Shown in pieces: positions 37,598 to 48,567 of a stretch of 64,000 nt of DNA. The stretch spans positions 682,001 through 746,000 of the forward strand of contig NW_020825354.1 in assembly GCF_003286085.1 (NCBI RefSeq), in the 5' to 3' direction. How positions within the stretch are numbered: the stretch's first letter is position 1; each line of letters begins with the position of its first letter. The translations under genes and the position numbers were made by a program. The DNA is from Drosophila persimilis (Eukaryota; Arthropoda; Insecta; Diptera; Drosophilidae). The notes beneath the pieces are model-generated. The model did no database searches. It was not told the DNA's origin and saw nothing but the letters and a program-made list of their open reading frames with translations.

Positions 37598-38369
37598 GTG
37601 GAGTAGATTCGCCCCATGCTTTGTATCTGGGGAATGCGGTTTCTGTTCATGCAAAATCGAACCCATTTAAATGAGATATTAAATGAAATTAAGACAAGAC
37701 AAGAAAATAAGAAATGAGGAAGGGGAAAACAACAAATGTGTTTATAAGCAAAAATATTCATGGTCATAGTTGTAAGGGGGGGGCACTGGTATTACCTACG
37801 TATACGTAACCAAATACACTTCCAATGTGGCCTGGCCCCAAAAAAAAAAAGGGCAGAACAATATAAGCAATGACGGAAAATAGGAGACCCCTAACCCCCA
37901 GCATTAAACCGTAAAGCCTATTAGCCCTCTAATTGACTTAAGAGGTACAGGCGTTTCCATATGTAAATGCGAATACGTATACGATAAGTAGACCAACGCA
38001 CAATCAACTTTATGACGATTATTAAACAAGCAAGTACTTAGTAAGGTGAGAAGTTCCAGCTCCTGCATAACTGTTTCAGATGCCAACTTAGGACAATTTT
38101 AGACATTTAGGGTTAAGCAATATTATGTTATTTTTATAGCGGCGGCTTAGCTGAAGCCAGATAAATGTCCATACACGAGATCGATAAGCAACTACTGCGG
38201 TGAGAGATTAGCATAGAACTAGTTTCGGGCGACGCCGGCAGATCAAAAGAAAGTACTCTTAGGCGGTTCATTAATGCTTTATAAAAGCAATCAAAAAGTG
38301 TCCAAGTTACGATGATTCATCGGCGGCTGGCCCGAACAGTGACAATTCCTCGTTTTGCCTATTCATTTT

Positions 38370-38560
38370 TATCGATCACAGAAATCCCTTTGCTATCGAT
38401 CACAGGCGAGTGAAACACTATTTCATTCACCCATGCAATCACAGGTAATCCCAGATCACAGATAAGTGGATGCCTATCGCTGCCTTTGCGCAGAAATTCC
38501 TTATCTATCGATCACAGGGGAGGGGACAACTATTTCGTTTAGCCATGCAATCCTATACTT
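38370..38560 (+). promoter_or_regulatory. Repeated ATCGATCACAG cluster upstream of tan
   Basis: TATCGATCACAG occurs three times (38371, 38394, 38505), with further CAATCACAG and AGATCACAG partial copies between. The last two full copies extend into a shared segment containing ACTATTTC and CCATGCAATC, a direct repeat offset by about 110 bp. Each carries a DRE-like ATCGAT core. It lies about 700-880 bp upstream of the tan ATG. Confidence 0.55.
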
Positions 38561-39252
38561 CTCCTCGCACCTTTTTATCGATAGTAGCTAAAAGGAGAGC
38601 GGACAGGTGGGTGGTGCGTGCCAACGCTGACGTCAGCGCGCTGTCTTAGTTGCTGCCTTGGCCAGCAGCGGCAGCGGCAGCGGCAGCGTCGCGTCTGTTT
38701 GGCGTGCGGTTCGTCATCGTTGTTGCTGCGTCAGCAGAGCAGAGCAGAGTCGGTCGGTTTGTTTGTTGGTGGGGTTGATGTGTTGATATTGTCAAGAGTA
38801 AGTGCTTCGGCAGCGCCGACGCTAGACGCCTTCGTCTGTTGCTGCTGCTGCCGCTCGATCCGGCCCGGCCTGGGACGGCGCCAAAACAAACCAAAATCAG
38901 TTTGAATTCTGCCTTCAAGCGCTCTAGAACAAAGCTGGCCAAATCCGAGAGAGTCCACACACAGATTAGCCTTACACTCTATTTGCTCTGGAATTAATCA
39001 AAGAATACAGCAGTGTCTAGTGTCTAAATACGTATATTAAATAGTAAATTTCTTGTGTTGTTTTTTGTTGCTCTTAGTTTTTTGAGTGCACATTTTATTG
39101 CGTTACTTTGAGATACGTATACGTACACCCTAGCCAAGCCAACCAATACAAGGCAGCAGCGATAGCGTTTATAGAACGCGAAAGCAAAAAGAACAGAAGG
39201 AATTGTTATCAACACTACTGCTCCATTCGCTCCAATTGCTCCAATCAGTGCA

Positions 39253-42200
39253 ATGTCCTCTGGAAAGATTCTACCACGGCGCCAGGCGGTGCCCGTCCTC
39301 TACACTCGCGGCACCCACTACGAGGTCGGCTTCGATATGGTAAGTCGTGTGACCTTTGCTGGGGAGGGTCCTTGTCCTTCTGCCCCCATTCCCATCAACT
39401 CATTGGTGGCTCACGCCATCTGAATTTTTGATTGCACTTCCTTCAAACTTACCCTGAGGTAATTATCTGGACTATTGTGTCTCCAAGAACTTGAAAAGAT
39501 ACCTATTTTGGTTATTTGTAGAGCAACTAGAACACTGAACCTTGATTTAATGGCTTAATGATTGGCACTTAAATCATATACCAAATTGCTCTGACCTAGA
39601 TTCAGTGCTTAAGAAAGAGTGTATATAGGATATCTACTATCTTTACTGGATTCGACTGTTCCCATGCTCTCTGTACTGTATAATTTGTGTTCTGAGATAA
39701 GCGCAAATTGTATTATTATTTTCACACAATTTCGGATATCCTTTTTGCACTCTCAAGAATCCCATCAATTCGTGGTTCAGGGGCTGAGCAAAACCGCAAG
39801 AGTCAAAGGGCTGTAAAGCTTTATCTGTTCTGTGGTTGGGTTATCTTTACTGCAGCCGGAGAGACCCACATTCAAGTCTCGGACCCAACCACAGTCGTTT
39901 TGCTAAATAATGCAGATTCGTGATTCTCGCGGCTTTGTCTGGCATTGACAATCGGGTTTAAGATCCAATTTGCATGGAGTTTTACGGAGTTTAGCCGCTT
40001 CCACGTCCGCGTCCGCGTCCGCGTCCGTGCCTGTCTCCGTGTCCGTGTCCGTCTCTGGTGCCCACCCAAAAGGTTATTTTACAACAAATAACCCCCACAA
40101 CACCCATTCATTATTCATGCTGCTTTTTGTTGTTGCTGGGTTCTTTCTTTATTCTCTGTTGTATTTTAGTCGTCGTTTGTTTTCCTTACACTGGCGATCG
40201 ATCGGTCGTGATCGATTATATTTTTGTTTCACTTTTTTATAGGTATCAAATACACAAAAACGGATTTGCAAATAATTCTCCATAGGGGGGCGGGCCTTTA
40301 TTTTCATTTTTTTGTTGTTGTTTTGTTTTTTACAAAATTAGAAAGCATTTAATCATTTAATTATAATGGAAATATATTGTATATTTAATTGCTTTACAGG
40401 GCCGCACGTTTGGCTCGATGATTAAGAACTTTTTGCTCTTATCGAAGCCACTGATCGAGACCTACTTGCCCCTCTATCAATCCCCAAAAGGCAGTAAGTA
40501 CTCATGAGAGCATCGCTCACACCAGATGGGTGGCTCGAGTGGATCGAATGGATCGAATGGATTGGATGGGATAATGATTCATTCATTTTCAGAGCAAATC
40601 TATAATGAGACCCTGGAGTCGGTGAAGGATAGTTTCCCCCAGTATATACGCGAGCTGGAGGGCGTGGCCGATGGTGCGGAGGTGGAATTCCATAAGGTGA
40701 GAATAGCTTACAGATAGTAGCGCTAGCCCCCCCCACCCCAATCCAATTAGTCAGGGGTTGGGGGGGTTGCTAATTAGCACTCAACTGTAAACTGTAAACG
40801 ACCGACTAATAGTAATACTCGTACATCGAATTATCTTCGCTGTGTTGCAGTGCACAATTAAGTGCCCATTAAATCGAATACAATTGTTGGAGCTTTTGGC
40901 TCAAATATTGTAATTTGACGCTAATAATCCGCACTGCAAGGCTGCCGACGGAGTGTGGGCGGGTGGGCGGTCGGGCGGCGTTCTAACGGTGTAGCTAAAG
41001 CAGAACTTAAAGTCGTGTCGTGCAATCGAATAATCTCTGGGACATTGCGTGTCTGTGGGGTCTCCAATGACAACATTAAAGGCGATACCCACCGAGTGCA
41101 GTGCTCTCAGTACAGTGTTAATTGGCTAAAAGGGCCCCCACCCCCACCGTTTGATGATCTAACAATGCAATTAGTAGCTGCTTAGTCTTTCCTTTAATTT
41201 TATTGTAATCAATGAAGTGGCTTCCTCCCCTCCCCCCCCTCTCCCCATCCCTCTCTACGTGCAGTCCAACAATGCCATGCCTTCTGCGATTCCCACTTAG
41301 CCGGCGACCACTGTGCACAAGCAGAACTCGAAATGTTGACCGCCGTGCCCGTGCCTCGTTCAGAGCATAGACATTGAACTAGTTCCTGCTGCTGCCGCTG
41401 CCACTGCCGCTGCCGCTGCGTACGAAAGTGATAGACAGGCCATCGTCTGTATACCCTAGTCAGCAATGAGGTATCACGATTCTTACCAACTGTTTGCCAA
41501 GCGGAAAAAGAAGCCATCTCATGGCTCTGCAGCTGTCCCAATGAATATTACAATATTTGTCATATGTACGTTTTGCACACCAAAACTCCCTCTCTACATT
41601 ATATAACTGCCATTAAAAGCCAAAAACTTGTTTCTAAGTTTATGCAATTGTAAAGTTTACAATTAATTTCGGGTCAAGAGACTTACGAGCCCCTTGTACT
41701 ACATACATACATATATTCATTCGATCGTAGCTCTAGCGATAAGCTAATGGTGGGAGTAATATATTTGTATCAAATTTTGGTGGCCCCTCATTGTTTGTGC
41801 ATTGTACAAGGCGATTGTAAGGCCTAAACTATGGGCTTACAAGGAATATATCAATGTAACTTTATTGACTTCATTTTGGGGAGTACATAGCCAACCGAAA
41901 TTTGATCAAGGTAGGTCTTCTACTGCTAGCTCCCATTGCAGGTGCAAGAGTATCTTCAGCTGCGACCCTGAAGCTACGAGACTTTCCTTCTTGTTTAAGC
42001 CAATTTGTAGAGCACAGCACACAAGAGCAAAGGGGAAAGAGGAAAGAGAAGACAAGCCTGAAAAATGCCTCAGATCGAACCGAACCCTTGCTTGGCTTCA
42101 TTTGGCTTTTGCCATGGCCGCCATTGATATTACGATTGACATTGGAATTGGTATTCGGATTAGGCACATGCTCATTAGAATGGCCAATGCAGAAGTCTCA

Positions 42201-44065
42201 GTGCAGTGCAGTGCAGTGCGGCTGCCTTGCTCGATAATGTGTTATAATTTTTTTCGTCCATTCAGCTTTGGCCAATTAATTGCACGCAAAAATCGCGCTG
42301 ACCCTGGCCGCAACTGTGAGCATCTACATCTATCTTAATCTCCCAGCTCCATCACAGCACAAGGTACACGCCACACGCCACACGGTACACCCCACACGGT
42401 GCGGTGCGTCGTCTTGGCTGTTCTGTGGCTGGTGTGCAGGTGCTGGGCGGGGGTCTGAGGCTGGGACTGTGGCTGTGGCTGTGGCTAACACGGGTACTAA
42501 CGTACGACAATTAATAATTCAAATTAGCAGCATTAACATTGCGTTAGGCTGTCCATCTGATGTGCTGCTGATCTCCGATGCAGTTTCTAATAATAAAAGT
42601 CTGATTAGCATGGAATTGGATCGGTAACGAGGTGCAGGTGTCTTGTGTGGCTATGCGATGCTAAGCGATGCTAAGCGATGCTCTTTGTCATTGCTACTTA
42701 CAATATTTCAAACGAAAACAAGAAAGAAAGGCTAGCCGAAGTGTCAAGTACGACACGACCTAGACACAGACGCAGACGCAGACCCAGTCCCAGTCCCATG
42801 GGTGTTATCTGAGTGATTTCCATATACACCAGTAAAGAATCTTATAAATAAAGAGATTAGCAGACGTACGTGGTTATACTTTAATATATATATTTAATTT
42901 TGTTTTTAAAACGTTTATCATATTGCTTTTTAGCTCTTTCTGCTGCACCTTGACGACATCTTGCCGCAGGCATTGAAGCTACAGCCGCGCAACAATAACC
43001 AGCCGACTGGCTGCTCCACAATCATTGTCAACCAAAAGAATTGCGTAGGTAAAGCCTAGAGGAGCCCCAGAAGATTGCTTTAATACAGTGCGTCTCGTTT
43101 ATAGCGACTGTTGGGCCACACCGAGGATGCCCTGACGGAGACCCTCAATCATTACTATTTTGTTGACGCGCACATCATCAGCGACAAGCCGCAGGGCAAA
43201 TACAATGTCAAGGAGGAGCACTTTATGTCCCTGTGCTACGCCGGACACTTGCCCGGCTACACCATGAATCAGAATTACCATGGCCTGGTCTTCAGCATCA
43301 ATACGATCAGTGCGGAGCTGTTGCGCAGTGGCAAGACACGTGAGTGTACCCCTTTCGATGGGATGAGACCTTTAATGAGGGTTTGCTTTAATGCTTTTTA
43401 GCGAGACACTTCTTGACACGAGCCCTGCTGGCCACCAGCAATGTGGACGATGCTTTTAGGGTGCTCAGGGACGCAGGTGTGGGAGCAGCCGATGCCTGCT
43501 CCATTAACTTTACCTTCTTGGCGTGAGTATCAAAGGGACTTTGGTCAACGGTCAACAGTCTGCAGTTTTCGTGTTCCTTGATTTCACAGCGATCCCCGCC
43601 AGATGTTCTACAATGTGGAGATGGCGCCTTCGCCAGACCGTAAGAATGAGTCGCTTTTGAACATCAAGGAGATACCCTTGGGCAATCATAACTACCATGT
43701 GAATCAGTGAGTACCAGAGACCTACCAGTAGTCATTAGCGCAGCTTGAGTAATTCTCGATTCGATCCTAGATTCGATCGCATTCACCAGGATCAGGCCAA
43801 CGCTCTGATGGTCGACTCCAGCGTGTCGCGAATGCAGGCGTTCGGCACCTACAAGCCGCCATCGAGCGAGCAGGATGTGCGCCACATGCTGGGCGATGTC
43901 TCTGGGGGATTGTATTGCGTGTGGCGCGAGAATGGCAGCTGTGACGAGGTGGTCAAAACCATTGCCGTTGGCATTTTCGATCTCACCGCTAGGACCATGT
44001 CGCTCTATTCGGACAATCCCAGTCAGACGGAGCCTCACTGCAGGTTGCCTCTGCTCTTCAAGTAG
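39253..44065 (+). CDS. t: Tan, N-beta-alanyl-dopamine hydrolase
   Basis: Eight exons (39253-39339, 40400-40493, 40593-40696, 42934-43044, 43105-43339, 43402-43522, 43590-43706, 43771-44065) give exactly 387 residues, the D. melanogaster length. Exon 4 carries NQPTGCSTIIV with Cys at residue 122, the autocatalytic cleavage site and N-terminal nucleophile of this peptidase C45 / AAT-like enzyme. GHTEDALTETLNHYYFVDAHI and the C-terminal domain follow intact. Tan hydrolyses N-beta-alanyl-dopamine to dopamine for dark cuticle and carcinine to histamine in photoreceptor recycling. Introns 1 (1.06 kb) and 3 (2.24 kb) are long and may hold regulatory DNA. The donor of exon 4 (GTAGGT) is less typical. 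A poly(A) signal AATAAA lies near 44126. Confidence 0.96.
40697..42933 (+). other. tan intron 3
   Basis: A 2.24-kb intron with short low-complexity stretches (GCTGTGGCTGTGGCT at 42465-42485, GCGATGCTAA repeats at 42653-42680). No internal coding frame is convincing. Confidence 0.6.
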
Positions 44066-44228
44066 CTTTAATGCACACACCCCCGCCCCCCGCCTTTGTT
44101 GGACGCAGATTTTACTCGTATGCTTAATAAACATAATCAAATGACAGTTTGAGCTTGATCCAACATTTTGTTGGGTCCTTAGCCAATCTAAAACCTCACA
44201 CTCTTTAAAATAAAATTGTGAAATTTGA

Positions 44229-44420
44229 GTGAGCCAAGATGTTAGTACAGGGGGGCATGTGCATGTGGATAATTTCCCCACACGTCCTGTGTGGTGTGAT
44301 TCCAGGCGCCCATCTACCTGGGCGCCATGGAGCCCCTGGTTAGCGGCAGCGAAGATGACCAAATATTTCCAAGGACGCGACGGCTTCGGCAATAAACAGA
44401 TCACAGTGCTGCTGCTCTAG
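44229..44420 (+). pseudogene. Nucleoside hydrolase relic (psiNH, module 1)
   Basis: The end of an exon (CAAGATGT.AGTAC), a shrunken intron and the acceptor ATTCCAG lead into APIYLGAMEPLVSGSEDD, the start of exon 2 of the NH genes below. A frameshift then occurs. The sequence resumes YFQGRDGFG and jumps directly to KQITV, so about 105 bp of coding sequence present in NH1 is deleted, and a stop follows at 44420. Downstream, GAATGTGCGGAGCGTCGAGCTGGT matches the end of the NH coding region, then TTCTTCGTTTATTAGG matches the sequence after NH1. It is a heavily deleted copy of the same module. Confidence 0.8.
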
Positions 44421-44507
44421 TTTATCCCAGGTGAGGCTTCTTCAGGTCCAAAGAGTTTGCTTGGATCTTTCCTGGGAATGTGCGGAGCGTCGAGCTGGTT
44501 CTTCGTT

Positions 44508-44640
44508 TATTAGGCTCGTGCGTTAGGCTCGTGCGTTGCTCGTGCGTTGCTCGTGCGTTAGGATCGTGTGTTGCTCGTGCGTTAGGATCGTGTGTTAATC
44601 TCGTGTGTTATGCTCGTGTCTTAGGCTCGTGTTATTGAAT
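44508..44640. repeat. TTAGGCTCGTG minisatellite, array copy 1
   Basis: Tandem variants of (G)TTAGG(C/A)TCGTG(C/T)G between the NH relic and the convergent small gene. Shorter or similar versions occur at 47342-47405, 53036-53156 and 55872-55916. Confidence 0.8.
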
Positions 44641-44744
44641 ATGCTATGTTTTGTTTACCGAGAGTTTGATATGTGCAACGTATCGTGGAAGAACAGGGGC
44701 AGTGCAGTGATCAAACTGCATAGCCAGGGCCCTTCTATGCTATG

Positions 44745-45146
44745 TCACTTGCTTAGCTCGAAGAAGAAGCACTCCAGGCCGCGCGCGTTCTGCCACTTGC
44801 CATCGAAGAGTGCCATCTGGTAGACCTCCATCAGGACGCGGATGCAGTCGACCATCAGGAGATAGAAGTCGTTGCTGAGGAGAACCACAATTCGGGCGTA
44901 GCTAGCTGTGGCCGGGCTGGGGGGCCGGGTCACACAGCCTATGAGAATGCGTAGCAGCTGCTCCTTGTGGTCGGGCAGGCAGTCGGTGATCAGCAGTTTC
45001 AGTCGACGGATGTGGAAAAAGTCGGCGACGAAATTGACGCCGTCTAGTTTAGCCATCAACTCGGCAATCAGTTCAATACGGTCGTCGGGGGTGAGATCCT
45101 CACCGCGCCGAGCTTGCCACTTCCTCTTGCGATGATGACCGTTCAT
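44745..45146 (-). CDS. CBP80-like MIF4G fragment protein, copy A
   Basis: A 133-codon minus-strand frame. After a basic N-terminus (HHRKRKWQARRGEDL) comes a helical region with LLRILIGCVTRPPSPATASYARIVVLLSNDF and a tail GKWQNARGLECFFFELSK. From memory this follows the pattern of the first MIF4G repeat of nuclear cap-binding protein CBP80/NCBP1 (ILR.L...R.P.....Y..LV.LLN...Y.F ... W..A...L.FL). That protein is about 800 residues, so this would be only its start. There is no intron in the frame and no internal stop. It converges on the NH relic. Either a truncated, neofunctionalised paralogue or an unrelated helical protein is possible. Confidence 0.6.
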   Translation of the reverse strand: MNGHHRKRKWQARRGEDLTPDDRIELIAELMAKLDGVNFVADFFHIRRLKLLITDCLPDHKEQLLRILIGCVTRPPSPATASYARIVVLLSNDFYLLMVDCIRVLMEVYQMALFDGKWQNARGLECFFFELSK

Positions 45147-46173
45147 TCTGATAGAACATTGGGATTCTCACTGATTCTGATTTTCAGACAATAAATACAT
45201 ACGTATGTGCACTAATTGAAGAAAGGAATTCGAATTACAGTGCAATTTGTTCACTTTTCACTTCTTCTTGGATTGGTCTTCGGCAGAATCCACGCGTTGC
45301 TTTCTTCAGGGAGGATGCGAACAATCCAGAACGAAATTACTACTGAAAATACAGCGAACTTAGGCGTTTTATTGTAACTTTTTTCTAGTTTCTCAATTTT
45401 TACACAGAACACTCACTGAACTGACTATTAACTGCCTGATTTGTTGACAATATGTGAACAAATGTTTGGCCTATTCCGATTGACAAAGCCGGCGAAAGCC
45501 CGCATTGGCAGCACTGGCTTTGTAAAGGTAGCACCTTTGCGGCTTCCTAGCTTCATGTTTTAGCACCAGGAGTTTCGTTACTTCTGTCGCTTTCTGCGTA
45601 GTTCGAGTCGGACACATGTTCTTCAGGGGGAAAAAAAGATCGCTGATGATGAAGAGTGGGTAAGTTGAGTGGTTACTATTTGAATGAATACAATTTTATG
45701 GGTGGCTTGTTAATTTCAAAATAAAGGCGTTTATTCGATTCGATCGGACTATCGCTCAAAAGTACCGATATTGTCTTCGCAGCTCCCTGTACATCGATAA
45801 GTAGAATCAAAAGTCGCGGATATATTTGATCTAACATCCTGAGCCAACAGAAAATTATAGTCGATTCAGCCCAAATTCAGAAGTAGTTCAGTAGTTCCAT
45901 TGATGTTATATCCATATTAATATCCTTATCAATATATTCGCCGTATATCGTATCCACAAGTCCACTGGAAAATGTAGAAAAAAATATCCAATAATACGAA
46001 GCATACCATTACGAAGTCTAGAAAATTAAGCTCAGACTCTTTTGCCGAGAGTAACCATCCGCAGCGTCCTTTTCAGGCATTTCAAACACAAATGAAAATA
46101 AGTTTTACATACGATAAAACAATAACTAATAGTTTCTCAGCTGATTTCTAGCACGATACACAAATTCGAAAAT
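45147..46173. other. Upstream region of copy A and 5' side of NH1
   Basis: The first 650 bp match the sequence upstream of the other three small-gene copies and should hold their 5' UTR and promoter. The rest, from ATAAAGGCGTTTATTCGATTCG (45722) on, matches 54245-54690. I searched it for the nucleoside hydrolase D-x-D-x-G-x-D-D codon pattern and did not find it. Confidence 0.55.
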
Positions 46174-47285
46174 GCATAAAAAGAACGACTGGACAGAGTC
46201 GCTCTTGGCTCCATACGCCGTAATATCGACTATGCGGCAACACCACCCGCGAGCATGAGGCGCGCAATATGCGACGCATCCTCAACGCCAGCGACAGACA
46301 AGATGTGAGTACACGAGTACGAGTACGAGTACAGGGAGAAGAGAGCATGTGCATATGGTGTTTGGTGTGATTCCAGGTGCCCATCTATCTGGGGGCCGTG
46401 GAGCCGCTGATAAGCTGCAGCGAAGATGACAAAAAGTATTTCCATGGATGCGACGGCTTCGGCGACTGTCTGGCGGCGTGTGACAGCGAGGAGTCGCTAG
46501 AGAGCATCGTGCAGGCGGAGCATGCGGTGACCGCCATTTACAAGCTATGCCGCCAGCGACCCAAACAGATCACTGTGTTCGCGGTGGGGCCACTGACCAA
46601 TCTGTCCCTCGGCTTCACCATGTACTGTGAAGAGTTCGGCCAGCAGTTGAGGGACCTCTACATCATGGGCGGCAACTATCAGGGCGTGGGCAACTCCTCG
46701 CGTTCGGCGGAGTTTAACTTTCATTCCGATCCGGAGGCCGCACATGCCGTGCTGCTCAAGACACACTGTCCGATCACCATTCTGCCCTGGGAGGCTTGTC
46801 TTCCAGAGCGTTTCAACATACACATTGTGAGTAGAAGAGCCCGAGAAGAGAGCTCCCTCCGGATAGAAGGTACATAATTCATTTTGTTTCTGTTTGCCGC
46901 GTAGAATTGGCGCCTGGAGCAATTCGCGGTCAGAGCGGCGGCCGTCCAGCATTCGGCCATCACACTGCTGAACCGCGTGGAGAGCGCCCAGTGGCTGCCC
47001 ATGATGGAACAGTATGGGATCGACACGTGGAATCCCTGCGATGCTATTGTGGTGGCAGTTTGGCTCTTCGGGGACCGGCTCGTGCGGAAGCAAAGTACGT
47101 GGCATGCCACAGTGGACCTGCGTGGCACGCATACACGCGGCCAGATGGTGCTCGATCATCTGCGGGAGCGGGAAAAGTATCCTGAGAACGTGCGGATCAT
47201 CGAGCTGGTCGACGCCGAGTTCTTCAAACGGATTGTCGAGTGGGTTGCGGGGCTGGATGGTGGGGAATTTCTGTTCAATAAATAA
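46174..47285 (+). CDS. Nucleoside hydrolase-like gene NH1, 5' truncated
   Basis: Exons up to 46304, 46377-46826 and 46905-47285 read CGNTTREHEARN, PIYLGAVEPLIS, QITVFAVGPLTNLSLGF, YIMGGNYQG, AEFNFHSDPEAAHAVL and NPCDAIVVAVWL, the order of inosine-uridine nucleoside N-ribohydrolases. The N-terminal D-x-D-x-G-x-D-D calcium/catalytic motif is absent. An in-frame TAA lies just upstream of TGCGGC, and a second frame (from ATG 46172, ending AVIS) shows where the frame was broken. The only in-frame start left is ATG 46269, giving 288 residues. The usual His-Asp near the C-terminus reads Cys-Asp. Hydrolysis of ribonucleosides is therefore unlikely, yet the remaining frame is clean. Confidence 0.7.
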
Positions 47286-47341
47286 TAATACGAGTAGTAC
47301 ATAAAATATATTCCTAAAGTGCACCAATATCGTTGCCTAGA

Positions 47342-47405
47342 TTCTTCGTTTATTAGGCTCGTTTGTTAGCCTCGTTCGTTAATCTCGTGTGTTAGGCTCG
47401 TGTTA
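47342..47405. repeat. TTAGGCTCGTG minisatellite, array copy 2
   Basis: A short tandem of TTAGGCTCGT variants after NH1, in the same position as the other copies. Confidence 0.75.
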
Positions 47406-47515
47406 TTGAGTATGCTATGTTTTGTTTACCGAGAGTTTGATATGTACAACGTATCGTGGCCGAACAGGGGCAGTGCAGTGATCAAACTGCATAGCCAGGG
47501 CCCTTCTATGCTAAG

Positions 47516-47917
47516 TCACTTGCTTAGCTCGGCGAAGAAGTACTCCAGGCCGTGCGCGTTGTCCCACTTTCCATCGATGAGTGCCTTCTCTTGGACCGAC
47601 CTCAGGGCGCGGATGCAGTCGACCATCAGGGAACCAAAGTCGTTGCTGAGGAGACTCACAATTTTGGCGTAGCTAGCTGTGGCCGGGCTGGGGGGCCGGT
47701 TCACATAGCCTATGAGAATGCGTAGCAGCTGCTCCTTGCGGTCGGGCAGGCAGTCGGTGATCAGTAGTTTCAGTCGACGGATGTGGAAAAAGTCGGCGAC
47801 GAAATCGACGCCGTCTAGTTTAGCCATCAACTCGGCAATCAGTTCAATACGGTCGTCGGGGGTGAGATCCTCACCGCGCCGAGCTTGCCACTTCCTCTTG
47901 CGATGATGACCGTTCAT
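47516..47917 (-). CDS. CBP80-like MIF4G fragment protein, copy B
   Basis: 133 codons, same frame and ends as copy A. It differs mainly in the C-terminal half (SLLSNDFGSLMVDCIRAL then RSVQEKALIDGKWDNAHG), so A and B are older paralogues while their 5' halves are nearly identical. It converges with NH1; the stop codons lie about 230 bp apart across the minisatellite. Confidence 0.6.
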   Translation of the reverse strand: MNGHHRKRKWQARRGEDLTPDDRIELIAELMAKLDGVDFVADFFHIRRLKLLITDCLPDRKEQLLRILIGYVNRPPSPATASYAKIVSLLSNDFGSLMVDCIRALRSVQEKALIDGKWDNAHGLEYFFAELSK

Positions 47918-48567
47918 TCTGATAGAACATTGGGATTCTCACTGATTCTGATTTTCAGACAATAAATACATACGTATGTGCCCTAATTGAAGAAAGGAAT
48001 TCGAATTAGTGCAATTTGTTCACTTTTCACTTCTTCTTGGATTGGTCTTCGGCAGAATCCACGCGTTGCTTTCTTCAGGGAGGATGCGAACCATCCAGTT
48101 CGAAATTACTACTGAAAATACAGCGAACTTAGGCGTTTTATTGTAACTTTTTTCTAGTTTCTCAATTTTTACACAGAACACTCACTGAACTGAACTGACT
48201 ATTAACTGCCTGATTTGTTGACAATATGTGAACAAATGTTCCTATGGCCTATTCCGATTGACAAAGCCGGCGAAAACAATATATATTTTCTGTCCCCGCA
48301 TTGACAGCACTGGCTTTGTAAAGGTAGCACCTTTGCGGCTTCCTAGCTTCATTTTTTAGCACCAGGAGTTTCGTTACTTCTGTCGCTTTCTGTGTAGTTC
48401 GAGTCGGACACATGTTCTTCAGGGGGAAAAAAAGATCGCTGATGATGAAGAGTGGGTAAGTTGAGTGGTTACTATTTGAATGAATACAATTTTATGGGCG
48501 GCTTGTTAATTTCAAAATAAAGGCGTTTAAAAAGGGTTTTAAAGGGTATGAACCGTCGCGGCAGTGT

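Larger units (their letters stand above)
36086..39252. other. Intergenic and 5' region of tan
   Basis: About 3.1 kb. It contains an ATCGATAAGCATCGATAG DRE pair (36648-36665), a CT-rich block (36755-36830), a GGGTA-type G-rich repeat (37552-37597), AT-rich spacers, a cluster of ATCGATCACAG repeats (38370-38560) and a GCAGCGGCAGCGGCAGCGGCAGCG run (38665-38688). The tan 5' UTR must occupy the last few hundred bases. No separate gene is supported. Confidence 0.5.

Noticed and set aside
46545..47327. 260-codon minus-strand frame over NH1, repeated over NH2
   Set aside because: It is the antisense shadow of the NH exons and ignores their introns; its peptide resembles no known family.
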